DNA of 64,000 nucleotides from Chlorops oryzae (Eukaryota; Arthropoda; Insecta; Diptera; Chloropidae): NCBI GenBank assembly GCA_020466095.1, contig CM035808.1, positions 31,434,391 to 31,498,390 of the forward strand, read 5' to 3'. Shown piece by piece: positions 1 to 11,338 of this stretch (position 1 is its first letter; each line of letters starts with the position of its first letter). The notes under the pieces were generated by a model. It saw only the letters and a program-made list of their open reading frames with translations, ran no database searches and was not told where the DNA came from. The position numbers and the translations under genes were made by a program.

Positions 1-69
1 AGTTACTCTTTCGTTTTTCTTTTAAGGCTTCACTTCAAAGAGTTCGACTCCTCAATTCAACAAAATATT

Positions 70-250
70 AGGTTAGGTTAATGTGGCTGCCACCAAGAGT
101 GACAATTTTAGGCCTCACATGAATCCGTTGTGAAACCACGTATAATGGGATAACAAAGAAACACAGAAACAGAAAAAACGACACAGCGAACATTCACGCC
201 TGAGCTGGAAGTTGAAACCAGAGCCTCCCGCTTCGTAAGTTGGCATCTCA
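70..250 (-). repeat. tRNA-derived SINE-like repeat
   Basis: On the minus strand this reads as a degenerate tRNA head with an A-box-like TGGTTGAGATGCC and a B-box-like GGTTTCAACTTCC, followed by a non-tRNA body ending in TTAACCTAACCT. This is the layout of a tRNA-derived SINE with internal pol III promoter boxes. No intact tRNA cloverleaf was found. Confidence 0.55.
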
Positions 251-2077
251 ACCACGGAGGCCGACTTAAAAAATATTAAATCATGCAAAAATTTTTCGTT
301 TAACCTTATCTTTCGTCTTAGAACCCGCCGTCATCGAAATTCAATTATGTTTCCGCATCTGAAACGCCCTAGTGTCCATAAATGAGATAATAAATTAGCA
401 AAAACAGCTGCAGCTGGTCCAAAAATTTCTAAAAACTTGACCCGTTATCTTATCAACTCCTCAAAGGTCATCGCTTTGCCTGCTGATGGTTTTCCCACAG
501 CAATTTATAACGTCAATGTGTGCGTATGGGAATTCCCATGAATATGTCATATTATGTTCAGAAATTAAATGTGAGATTAGTTCTTAAAATATCAATTTTA
601 AATTCTTCGGAGCAGCATTTGTACATCTTTTTTTTTATAATTTGTCTTTCTTGTATCCCTCTTTGGAAAGACAATCTGTAAAGATGAAAAAACCACAATT
701 TTTTTGGAGTAAATTCATTAAAAAAAATTGTATGGTTGATTAATGAATGCTTCACGAAGTGACAGCTTATCTCACTTTATGAAGAAAACATTTTTATATT
801 AATTAATGTTTCTGGAAAAACCGCATATTTCTCAGAATCTAAAAAATTTTTTTAATTATATTGAGTGATCTTGCGAAATGACATTGTTAAGATTAGTCCA
901 GTCTCAGTAATGTTGGTTCATTATTCTCAATTATTGGACCAAGCACTGCTATCTAGAACATTTGAAAATAGCAACTTTGAAACATAATAGGGGTATTCCG
1001 TTAAACGTGTATTTGCCTCGAACACCTCGAAAACTCGTTAACCAAGAACTAAACTAAACTAATCATATGTAACAAGAGGAGATTTGGGCAATAGTATTTT
1101 CGTTAAACTCCAAAACTATGAAATATGACCAATGTGTGCTATCTTTAGCTCTTAGAGTAGCTCAAAAATGTTTCCTTACTGAGAAATAATAAGTCCCGCA
1201 TCATTATCACCTTTCTCAGATTGGCATTGGCCCCGGTGAGGACAAGAGAAAATGTTTTCCCAATTTTTCTTTGGGAAGTACATTATATTGTTGATAAATA
1301 GTTTCACGGCTAAGACGAAAAAGTTTCCTCTATTGAAAATAGGTGGACTGGTAATGTTTGTTTTTTTTTTTTGTCAGCGGTAAGATTAACCTGTAAAATG
1401 CAGAAAACTTTTTTCTTTCAAAAAGCAGTTTTTGTTAGAGAATTTTTTTTATGTGTAGAGATAGGCAGAGCCCATTAGGCAGGAATATGCAGTTCCGAGA
1501 ATTAATAACGCTCTTAGAACATTGCGTGTAGCTAGGAATACATAGTAGTGCTTAAGTTATGGCTATTTGAAAATCGAAAAATACTAGTTTTCTTTCTTTG
1601 CATAATCTTCATCAAATTTTGCACAAGTAAGTTTTTGGTTGTTACCGATATTTTAAACCCCTGGGAACGAGGAATTTTCATATTATATAAAATTATATTG
1701 ACAAAATAAAAAACGAACTCTTGCCTTCACTGAAGACATCTTCACCAACTTCCTATTGTCGAAGTATTATCAAAATTATTTTTCTTCTTTTCATCCATTT
1801 TAATATTCTTTATTTATGTATAGCAGAGTTAAAACAGTAGATTCGTTTTCAATTCCTTTTTTTTTAAGTAGTATTTTCTGTATTTTTAAATGCTAGCTAT
1901 ATACTTTGTGTAAAATAGGTATGCGAACCGATGAAGAATCAAGCGCAAGACGTATTAATTTACACTCTGTTAAATTTATATCAAAAATTTCTTCAATTGA
2001 ATATTCTGGGTCAGCTATAAAAATGCGAAGGTTGTTAAAGGACTCGGTCACATGGTACTCTTAAAAGACAAACATAG
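251..2077. other. No gene recognised
   Basis: AT-rich sequence with T/A runs and no convincing coding frame, splice chain or inverted-repeat element. About 80 bp near 993-1075 resembles sequence inside the intron at 3893-3975 (both contain TTAAACGTGTATT and GAAAACTCGT), so a dispersed repeat fragment is present in both places. Confidence 0.5.
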
Positions 2078-2305
2078 CCCAGCGGCGAACAGTGCCTACT
2101 GCCTTCAAAGTATACGAGATTGTAGGCGACCTGCCTACCAATAGCTTACTTTATGTGGTGGTGGTAGGCGTTCACTTTTAAAATAACGGTCACGCTCGAA
2201 CAAAAGTTTACTGGAATGGTATATGAGGTCGTATGCATTACCGCCTACCGCGTACGAAATGTGCTGCGGTTCATCGCTTCTGTGAGCAGCATTTTCGCCG
2301 CTGGG
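2078..2305. mobile_element. Small inverted-repeat element (possible MITE)
   Basis: The ends are inverted: CCCAGCGGCGAA near 2078 and TTCGCCGCTGGG at 2294-2305. About 228 bp of non-coding sequence with repeated GTAGGC and GCCTACC motifs lies between them. No clear target-site duplication is visible, so assignment to a transposon superfamily is not possible. Confidence 0.4.
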
Positions 2306-2765
2306 AGGTTTCCAACCTTTTGACTGGAATAATACATAGTTCTTTCAGATTCTTAAAAAATTTTTTGTACAAATTTTCAGTACAAAACTTCCTTGGTGGA
2401 AACAAAAATTTCGCTAGTCAACATTATTCGGAATTTTTCCTTGGGCATCACTAAAACACATTTTTCACAAAATTGGCAATCGAATTCAGAAGTTGGATGA
2501 AAAGGGGCTTTAATTTTGATACGCTAATATTAAAAATAATTAAGGTTATCTTATGTTATATGGGGAGGGGGGAGTCCTGAATTTCTTATGTATGCTAACG
2601 TAGGCAAGTTTGGCCAAAAATTATCAAAATATCCTTTACGTAATTGATGGACAGCACAAATGATGTACACATACAAAGTTTCTTATCAATTTCGAAATAC
2701 TATCAATGCGAATTCTTCGCTTTATGCTAATAAATAAAAAAATTACTGATTAAGCAATTTTGAAG

Positions 2766-2773
2766 TATAAAAG
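2766..2773 (+). promoter_or_regulatory. TATA box of the HHIIP-protein gene
   Basis: TATAAAAG lies about 250 bp upstream of the ATG at 3023. Transcription would start about 25-30 bp downstream, near 2795-2800. This assignment rests on motif and position only. Confidence 0.45.
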
Positions 2774-2897
2774 CAAGAAGATTTCAATAGAGACATGCAT
2801 TCTTAAACTCCAAGCTCATGCCACGAAGTCGTTGGGACTACACTGCAACAAATAAAAATTATCACAGAGCGAAACAGAATTACAAACAATTTATTTA

Positions 2898-3005
2898 GTA
2901 AGTCTCAATATGCATGAACAATTTAAATTTTGCTACAATAAATTTATTTCAATCAGAAGAAATTAGGACCAAAAGTGAATTGAACAAGCAGGTCGGCTTT
3001 TTTAG
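2898..3005 (+). other. Probable 5'-UTR intron
   Basis: A strong donor GTAAGT at 2898 and an acceptor CTTTTTTTAG ending at 3005 bracket 108 bp. Splicing would remove an upstream ATG at 2914 whose reading frame overlaps the main start, leaving the ATG at 3023 as first AUG in this part of the leader. Inferred from consensus only. Confidence 0.45.
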
Positions 3006-3022
3006 CATAAAAAAAAGACAAG

Positions 3023-4626
3023 ATGAAAGTGTTAACGATTTCGGTATTCTTATTACTATTCCGCTGTGCTCTGATGATGGATTCTCCTCAGCGTCACTTG
3101 TACATGAACAGTACCCACGCCAATTGCTTCCAATCTTATAAAATTCAACTTGGAAGTAAAAATCGACCAGCGTCTACAAGCGTCCTGCCCATCGGAGAAG
3201 AAAAGGGTCTTTACCAAGGCATCGCTCTGGCTCGCCATCATATCATCCCCTACAATGTGTTGCGAGACTTCTACAACAGACTCGCAACCAACGAACAACA
3301 TTTCCGACATTTCTTCGATAACGTCCTTATAGATGCCGGGTTCATAGCTGGTGTCGACCTGCGAAATATCGAAGATTTAAATCATCTGAGAAATGTTCCT
3401 CTGGGCGAACTGCCAGTAGTTTTGCGAAATCATATCGAACACAACCTGAGCCAAGATCGACAGTTAGATCTAGCGCGCGAACTATACACGTGGATGACGT
3501 TCAATATTTTCATCGGTCCAGAACCTCGTTCGAGAAGCGATGACCCTGGGGAGAACTTTGAAAGCAACGCTTACGTCATAGTCGGGCAGCTTCGACTCGA
3601 TCAACTACATCGTATACAGGCAGAAATGATCGCCTACACTCAAGGTTAGTTACATTATTGTAGGAGTAGAATCTTATGATAAGGTAGCAATATCGCATAC
3701 CTACATATTTTGACGTACACAATAGGAAATCACACGGTATTCATAAAATTGGTAATGTGCTATTAGATATCCATCATCTCAATATACATTACCATACATG
3801 GGTTCCAATACGGAGTGTATACAGACCATATATAAAACCAGTGTTCCTTAAAACGTGGAAAACATGAAATATTTAAAATTTATATAACAATAGGGTCTTG
3901 CCTTAAACGTGTATTGGCCTTGAAAACTTCGAAAACTCGTAAATCAAGAGTTTAAGGAACGACATCTAACGAATAATTTGTTGTTTCTTATCAGGGCGGA
4001 ATACGAATCCTACAAACCTGCTGAACGAAATGGGCGATTTGTTGAGAACAACCCCAGAGCCATACGCGTTCAACACCTTCCACTGGCGCTATAATAGATA
4101 TCAAAACAGACCGTACGCCATAGCTACTGAAGACGTAGAGGATAACCCTCAGTACAGAACTTTGCAGGACGACGACTTTTGCCCTATCGGCGAATTCGCG
4201 TTCGTGCGATACAACCCGCCCGATTTCGGTGGCGGACGCAGTCGTCGACTCGTCCAAAAGAAAAAACTGTGTCTTGTTCGAGACGACGGCGCGGTGTATG
4301 ACCGTTATTGCATTAATAGCTTGAATGTTCTCAGAGAACTGATAAAGGAAAATATAGTGTCTCTTCACGACGATGAAATCACGTTCAATAGTGTGGCTGT
4401 ACCAGAGGGGACGAACCCGCAATTCCCACATTCCGATTGCCATCCTGGACTGGCTGCTGCGGGTGGTGGGGTTACGGGTGCGGCATCGGCTTTCGCTGCG
4501 TGTTTGATCTTGGGCGGCGCGTACATTCCGTTTGTTGGCTGGGCTGGCTGCGCTGTTGGAAGTGCACTCTACGGCGTTGGAGGAGTTGTCGTCGGCACCA
4601 GTTTAAGTCTTGCTCATTGTAAATGA
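3023..4626 (+). CDS. Secreted protein with bacterial-toxin-like HHIIP (HNH-type) domain
   Basis: Two coding exons, 3023-3644 and 3995-4626, join in frame across a 350 bp GT-AG intron (CAAG|GTTAGT, TTATCAG|GG) to give about 417 residues. Residues 1-16 or so form a signal peptide (KVLTISVFLLLFRCA). Residues 70-85 read ARHHIIPYNVLRDFYN; the His-His-Ile-Ile-Pro motif is typical of HNH/ENDO VII-type nuclease domains of bacterial polymorphic toxins. RSRSDDPGENF follows at 169-179. Exon 2 adds several cysteines and a Gly/Ala-rich hydrophobic stretch at about 359-411, possibly membrane-active. The signal peptide, intron, TATA box and poly(A) signal make it a host gene, not bacterial contamination. 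Nuclease function and origin by horizontal transfer are inferences from the motif; the full metal site was not traced. No related neighbour genes are present. I do not know a gene name. Confidence 0.7.
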
Positions 4627-4702
4627 TGGATTTCATGAAACGACCTTCGTCGTATGACTGTGGTTTAGATATAACAAAGAATTTACGAAAATTAAAGATT
4701 TC

Positions 4703-4708
4703 AATAAA
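4703..4708 (+). promoter_or_regulatory. Poly(A) signal of the HHIIP-protein gene
   Basis: AATAAA lies 77 bp after the TGA stop at 4624-4626 and fits the 3' end of this transcript. Confidence 0.55.
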
Positions 4709-5112
4709 ATAGTTGGTCCCGTCTGGATATTTTTTAGATGCATCATTTGATATTCTGTGTTTTTATTTTGGTGTCTCATTTTCCTAGAATTTAAAGAAAA
4801 ATAAGTGAAGAAGTTTACATCGGCTTAGCCGATTGCTCACATACCTTTTCCTCAGTTTAAAATGTGTTAAAACATTACCCTAACAAAAATTCCTGCCGTT
4901 TTCATTGTTCTAGCTTGGATATCTAGTTATACCTTATCTGTACCTCGATTTAGCTTCTCAAACTCGAAAAGATGGTAACGTTACGTATGAGTGATGTGTT
5001 TTTGTACCATATTGCACACATTTGTACTGGATATTAGTACTGGGAGCATATAGGTGCACTTGCATTTTTTTGAATATCACACTGCTGCGCCATCTGATTG
5101 AAATAGTTTTTT

Positions 5113-6000
5113 TATACTCGACACACTCTGTGTCGAGGGTATATTGCGTTTGTGTGGTTGTGTGTAACACCCAGAACCAGTCGAGATAGACCATACAAAA
5201 TATATATAGAAATGATCAGCGTCACCAGGATATTCGATTTAGACATGTCCGTCCGTCTGTCCGTCTTCCGTCTATCCGTCTGTCCGTCTGTCCGTCTGTT
5301 TGTATACAGTTATCTTATCGAAGGAGTTGAGTTATCTCGACAAAATTTGGTATGCGTGCTCACGGGGAGATGAGTAAGAACAAGTTCGAGAATGGACCCG
5401 ATCGGACCATTTTTAGGGGTACCTCCAGTACTAGGGTCTGTTACGAAAATCACAAAAACTGCTCTAAAATTGAAGTTTTTCAACATATTTTGATGAAATT
5501 TGATATTTGAACATGTTTAAAGGCATGTAATACGATTTCCAAAAATTGGAAAATTGGGCGTGGCAGAAGGGCGGTTTTCGAAAATTGTCTCCTACACCCG
5601 AAAATCAAATGGGACTTGAACGAAATTTGGCATTTATGCTTCCTTTGTAGCCATAAACATCCTCCCAAAAAATTTCCTTGGTCGGTCCATTATTAAGGGT
5701 ACCTCCAGTACTAGGGTCTGTCACAAAAATCCCAAAACTGCCCCAAAATCGGATTTTTGTGAGATATTCCACTGAAACTTAGAATTTGAGCGTATATTTA
5801 AGCCTCCGATTAGAATTCAAAAAAGTTGGAAAAGTGGGCGTGGAAAAGGGGCGGTTTTCATAAGAAAATTTAACAAAAGTCGGTATATGGGGCCCCTAAT
5901 GGCCTTAAACACCTCTTGATATAAAAACTTATTTGAACATGTGTGTCTGTGTCGGGTATTTAATTGCCAGGCTCGCCTGACTATAACACCCTTACTTGTT
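5113..6000 (+). mobile_element. DINE-1/INE-1-like (Helentron-type) element, subfamily 1
   Basis: The element begins with the short palindrome CTCGACACACTCTGTGTCGA, then ATATATAGAAATGATC, a GTCY microsatellite core (GTCCGTCTGTCCGTC), repeated GGGCGTGG boxes, and a 3' stem-loop (CAGGC/GCCTG) shortly before the terminus CTTACTTGTT. This architecture matches Drosophila DINE-1/INE-1 non-autonomous Helentrons. It encodes no protein. Other copies lie near 14050, 19175, 25985 and 46505. Confidence 0.75.
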
Positions 6001-6217
6001 CTTTTAAATGAAAGTAAATACTAAGGGGTGTTTCTAAAAGTAAATTATAGAGTGGCGGGAAACTGGGAATACACTGAAAAAAAAATTCAAAATTTTCTTT
6101 TTAGTTTTTTGAAAAAAAAATTTTCTCTGTAAAAATTAAAAAAAAAATTTTTAGCTTCCTTGTTTTATTATCTAACAGAATCTGCTTAGATCGTCTCTAT
6201 CTCAATTGGTTGTTGAG

Positions 6218-6332
6218 GGCGAACTGACATAAGGCACAAATGACATAAGTCACAAAAAAAAAAATTACATTAGGCCCAACAAATTTTTTTGTTTTTGTGA
6301 CTTATGTCATTTGTGCATTATGTCATGTCGCC
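6218..6332. repeat. Foldback (hairpin) repeat
   Basis: Two arms of about 45 bp are near-perfect inverted copies. The left arm contains GACATAAGTCACAAA and the right arm TTTGTGACTTATGTC; the outer ends are GGCGA and TCGCC. A short A/T-rich loop separates them. It looks like a small foldback MITE and has no coding capacity. Confidence 0.6.
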
Positions 6333-6594
6333 GTTGTTGAGATATAAAAATTTGAAAAAAGCCTTAACAAAAAAGGATTTTCGGGGATATTTCAAGGACC
6401 GTTCAAAATAAAATCTAAAAAGTAGTCTCTACAGTGTTTTTAGATGGCACCTATCGAAAAATCAACAAAATTTAAAAATTCCTTTCATGATGCCGCAACC
6501 CGCCAGACCCTTACTGAACCACTTCTCACGACCCAAGAAGGGACTATGAAAAAAACTTGTATGCAGTTTTTCTGACAATTACCTGGTTCAAGTC

Positions 6595-6737
6595 CATGCC
6601 AAATTTCAAAATGATATCTTTCATGGCTTAGGAGTAAATTACGAAAAACTAATATGTGACCGATAGACAGAGAGACAGACATGGCTAGATCGACTCCACT
6701 CGTCACCCTTATCAAGAATATATATATATATATATAT
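6595..6737 (-). mobile_element. DINE-like fragment
   Basis: The block AGACAGACATGGCTAGATCG, followed by TTATCAAGAATATATATA, matches the microsatellite and AT core of the DINE-1-like elements elsewhere in the window, read in reverse. Both ends are missing. Confidence 0.5.
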
Positions 6738-6739
6738 CG

Positions 6740-6981
6740 CACACTAATCACTAAACCGGCACAATTCAAAATTCTTTCAATCATTTTTTTCATGTTCGCC
6801 AACACTTTACTGCAGGAAAAAGAAGACTTGGATATTTAACATTGATATTTATTGATTGTCCAGTTAATTAAGAATAATATAAGTTTAGAAAAAAAATTGA
6901 TTTTACAGGCGTTGAGAGTTGAAGGCCGTTTGCCCGAGAAATGCAAAATTTTAAGTTGTGCCGATTTAGTGTTTAGTGTGC
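6740..6981. mobile_element. MITE with CACACTAATCACTAAACC ends, copy 1
   Basis: Terminal inverted repeats start CACACTAATCACTAAACCGG and extend imperfectly for about 60 bp on each side. The same element recurs at 60517-60762 in the opposite orientation, including internal motifs TTTACTGCAGG and ATTGATATTTATTGATT. It is about 240 bp long with no coding capacity. Confidence 0.7.
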
Positions 6982-8906
6982 GATATGTCTATATCTATAT
7001 CGACTTCTTTGGTCTGTTACATACTCCGTGCCCAACTTAATACATATAGAATTTTTAAATGACTCAATGTAGCAAAATTATTTCTTGAAATTTTATGATA
7101 AATGAACTTTGAACGTTTGTAGAATCTAAAATTCTTATCAAAATATTTCTATGCCCAAAGATGGAATCTAGTAAATTTAATTGCCTTTAAAACAAGCCAG
7201 ACAGATATGAATCGGACAAACGAGTCAAAAGTTATTATTAAATTAGTAATGCAATGTTTTTTCTCATTTTTCAAAATCAGCTTTTTCTATGCAAAAAGAT
7301 TTACCGATTTTGCGCGAGGTATAAACCTTCGAAATTATAAAAGTTCTACATACCAAAATTCTTGTTTTTTTTTTAATAGATTTAAAAAAAAAATGTTCCC
7401 ATTTACATTTTGAAAAAAGTTGAATAAGTGAAACGTTCTAACATAACGTGACCAGGTGGTCCGATTTTGTCGGACTTGGTCCGATTTTTCAAACCTAGGT
7501 CCGACAGGTCCGATTTTGGCTTCTCGCCAAAAATAAATATATTGTGGCATTTTGCATTTTACACGTTACTCGACATTCCTTTTTGGCGCAGTCCAACTGT
7601 TAAAAAAAATTCCCCCTAAAAATCTAGGGAAAACAACTAAGTTCTCAGCACTGTTTTGGACATTAGAGTAAAGGCCTGATTACAATAGGACAGTATCAGT
7701 GGCAGTGGCAGTATTCCGCTTTTTAAAGTATCAGCTGAAGACTGGCACTGAGACTGCCCTATTGTGGCCATTTACATTAGTCAATTGTTGACGGTCATTT
7801 TTTCAGTTTTTAGAAGAGACGAAGTACGAGGAGGTAGAGAAAAGTTGAGGATTTTTTAGTTGCACGTACTCGGGTAATCCTTTTGTGCTCTCTTTCGTTG
7901 AGTCGAACGTGACGTTGGCTGCGATCGAGTTTTTGACGTCTGCTTCATTTGCTTTCAACGATCTGAGTGTTCACATCGCGGTTAAAAAAAATAAAGGAGA
8001 TCCTGTAACAACCCCCATTGACTTGCTTTTGTATGATTACAAAATAATATATTTCGTATATTATTTTTTTTTACCGTTTTTTAATGAATTCTGTTATGGT
8101 GATCCGAGTTCAGGATCCAGAGCGGATATTTGCATATAAATGCATGTGCATATTTTCGAAATTTGAGATGAATGAATTTTCTTTTTAATTACTTAACATA
8201 ATCTTTATTCGGGCTTAGGGTCCACGCATTTTTATAACGAAATGCTAATTTGTGGTAAATTTCGATGAATTTTCGCGTTAACCAGGAATTACAAAACAAT
8301 TGATCGTTGACTACAATCATAAGTGAATTGCATTGGCAGACCCTACTTTGGTGGAGAAAAAACACCTAACGAATCTTGGTGTGGATGTGGTGGGGCTATT
8401 TTCCAATCTTTTAGGCATGGGCTGTAAGCCATAACAAAACTCTTAAAAAAATAGATCGATGCGAAAAGAAAGCTTGGGTATTCGTCTTAATCAAAGCATA
8501 TCGTTTGTATTATGAATCTACTCACAAGATTTTTGAGCGGCTTGACGTTTAATTTGGTGGTAGCTCCGGTGGAGCTAATGAAATTAAGGTGAACGATGCT
8601 CAAATTTTGAGCTACGATAATGCTTTCGCAAATTTCATTGAAAACACATCGGTTGCGCAGAATGCGTATGGATGAAATCTTCAATTGAAATTATCACATT
8701 AAATGACAATTACCACACTGCTGATGAAGAAATCCCAATCGAAAAGGAACGCAACGTTCCAGGTAGATCGACGCTTTTAAGAGAAGCCAAAATCGAGCGA
8801 TTAAAGGATTCATACGATTTGTTAACTAGGATAACATGCCGCAAAGTACCTCAAATGGTTGCGGAGTTATCATCAACAAAAAATTCAACAAAAATTCAAA
8901 CAAAAA
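6982..8906. other. No gene recognised
   Basis: At 7441-7515 there are repeats of GGTCCGA / TCGGACC. At 7670-7785 there is an imperfect inverted repeat around ACAATAGGACAGT and ACTGCCCTATTGT. An open frame at 8672-8944 runs into the adjacent transposon and has no recognisable domain. No splice-linked gene could be built. Confidence 0.45.
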
Positions 8907-9560
8907 CAAGTAAAAAAGCTAAAGTCGGTCAAGCCCGACTTTGAAATGCCCAGCGTCCCGACATTAATGGAGCACTATGTTTTGCCTTTCCGTACGAAAG
9001 TTACACAAAATTAATATTTGTGGGCGTGGCAGTGGGCGGGCCACATACATTTTTTTCCTAGACCTTTCAATCGCCTTGGTCAACTTATGTTCCGAATTTG
9101 AAGCTTCTATGCCTTTTACTTCACACGTTACGATAAACCCGTATTTGTGGGCGTGGCTCGAGGAGAACGGCGTCCATATTCTTCCAGTATATGTCGCTTT
9201 TTGTAGTTTACCAGTACACCAAATATCGATGAAATGTGTTGAGTGGTTCGCAAGTTACAAGCATTTTACTGAAAACACATTAAATTCATTTGTGGGCGTG
9301 GCAGTGGGCGGATGTCTCCCATTTTTACTTAGGATCATATTCGGATCCTGATATACCTATGCGCCAAATTTCGACTTGGTTGGTCCAGCCGTTTCGGAGG
9401 AGATCCGCCCACGGACGGACGGACGGACATGTCTAAATCGATTCAGTTTTTGATCCTGATCAAGAATATATATATATGTATATGTCTGTATCTACGGAGC
9501 TTAGTTCTGGCTGTTACAAGATTCGCACAAAACTAATATACCCTGTTTACGCTGGGTATA
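8907..9560 (-). mobile_element. DINE-1-like element, subfamily 2
   Basis: Read on the minus strand it starts TATACCCAGCGTAAAC, passes a GTCY core (GTCCGTCCGTCCGTGGG) and repeated CACGCCCAC boxes, then a hairpin (AAGTCGGGCTTGACCGACTT) just before TACTTGTT. The 3' terminus matches that of subfamily 1, so the two are related Helentron-type elements. Further copies lie at 20694 and 45943. Confidence 0.7.
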
Positions 9561-9589
9561 AAATGGTACGCAATTCGAGCAGAGATCGT

Positions 9590-9690
9590 TACAGGAAAAG
9601 AATTCGGCGAGTTTGGTAAATCTACCGCAAAGAAAAACTGCGATCGGAAGCAAATGGGGCTTTGAGGCAAAAAAAAAATGGACGTTAATG
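9590..9690 (+). pseudogene. Copia-like reverse transcriptase fossil
   Basis: A short frame reads LVNLPQRKTAIGSKWGFEAK, which resembles the conserved start of Ty1/copia reverse transcriptase (pattern LP-x-x-RKAIGSKWVFK-x-K). Nothing else of the element is readable, and it abuts the DINE-like repeat. Identification rests on this motif alone. Confidence 0.45.
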
Positions 9691-10023
9691 ACGAACTTGC
9701 GACATTTGTGGCTAAGGAATCCAATCATCGGTTTTCCATCGATTATAAGGCGACTTTTTCCAGTTCGCTATGAGAATTGTCGACTGTTCGTAGCTATCGC
9801 TGGCAGTATCTCAAATACCTACACTTTCACCATATTAATTTTAATTCTGCGTATTTGAAAAAAAAAAAAACCTTCAGGCTGGGGCCTAAATACAATCTTC
9901 TCGAAGCTTGCAAAACGACCAACTAACACAGCTGAACGACTCCTGGTGAATATATTGATATTTCAATGCAGATTTAAACCCAGTAGATGAGTAATTGATC
10001 AAGTTATTAATAAAGATGTCAAC

Positions 10024-10720
10024 ATGATTTTAATAGATTCAAAACAGGCAATTGACACTATCAACTGGTTAAAAATTCCACAAATGTTATATCAATGGGT
10101 GACAAGCTCCTTGACAATGATAACGTACAAATACCTATTATTTAATTTATGTAACCACTATGCTATTAAGGAGCACACAGATTCCAGAAACGTATACAAC
10201 CGCACTGAGATAATTTCAGCTTATTCTGATGGCATTTCTTTTGTTAGCTCACGACAAATAGGGGTAGGGGTTACGATCAATAAAATAGTTGCATTTGGAA
10301 GCGCTGCGAGAAGAAGGCTATAAAATATACTGATAAGTGATCATACCAGCACGAGAGACTGTGTCCAAAATAGATTCGGACTGTACGTTTCTGAAGTGTG
10401 GTTCATGACGAGGCCCAACGAAAAGTCTCTCAGAATTTTCGAAAGAAAAATATTATGAACAATGACAAAGCGCGACCACATCCTGAGATATAAGCATGAC
10501 TATATTAAACACCATAAACAAAGAGAAACAAACAAAGGTCACCAGCACAAGGGGTTTTTTTTTTTGACAATATTCAAGATTATATTAAAGCAATGAGAAC
10601 AAGAAATCGAAGAAAACTAGCGAAATGGAGATAGCATTGGAGAAACCATGTTGAGAAAGTCCAGACCCACCAGTAGCTATATCGCTTAAAGAGGAAATGA
10701 TTTGTCTATATGTAGCTGCA
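10024..10720 (+). pseudogene. Decayed non-LTR retrotransposon reverse transcriptase
   Basis: Broken frames show non-LTR retrotransposon motifs in the right order. IDSKQAIDTINWLKIPQML resembles the DF-x-QAFDSI block. AYSDGISFV stands where the catalytic AYADDI block should be, with the aspartate pair degraded to S-D-G. Downstream, VWFMTRPNEKSLRIFERKIL matches the usual C-terminal block (W-x-x-T-x-x-x-E-x-x-L-x-x-FERKIL). Stops and shifts interrupt it throughout. An inactive remnant. Confidence 0.6.
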
Positions 10721-11338
10721 TTAGACGCTTTAACTCTTCAGTCCGTTTTCAAGTTCGCTAAAGTAAAGAGGGTTCTCTGAATTTTACGCACCCGGTGTTG
10801 CTTTTTTTGATTCGGTTATAAAATTTATCATTGGGTACGCTGCACGTTGAGTTATCATCGTCGAAAATCCTTTTTGGACGAAGAGTGGTTTGGAGGAATC
10901 ACTAAAACTCGCAAGGTTCAATTTCATCAGAAAACGCCACTCTTGTGATAGTGTGAAATTGTTGTTCTGTTGGTAAAATTTTAGAAGCAAATAGAAGATT
11001 GAAAAGGAGAAAAAAAAACATTAAAGATTGCATAAAAGACAGAGTGAGAAAAGTCCTTCATAGGATTTGACACAACTCGATTTTCATTATAAATTTACGT
11101 TTGTCAAAAACCAGCATCATAAAGTTTCACAAGCCAATATGCCTGTAATTTGGTTCCAAACGGGTCGGGTCCTATTGCCAAGGAAGCGGACCCTTCAAAT
11201 TTTCTTCCCTTCGATATACCTATTCAAAAATTTGTTACAGTGTAGCATAAGAACAAAGCGCTGCTACTTCTTTCACCACAATTTTTTTTTTACTTTATTA
11301 TTTTTAGCTTCTAAAGAAATTGCTACAAGTAATCGAAA

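Noticed and set aside
5113..6000. CRISPR-like or satellite array because of the GTCC/GTCT repeats
   Set aside because: The short microsatellite is a fixed internal part of a dispersed DINE-like element.
8672..8944. 90-codon open frame as a gene
   Set aside because: Its last codons lie in a DINE-like repeat and no domain or gene context supports it.
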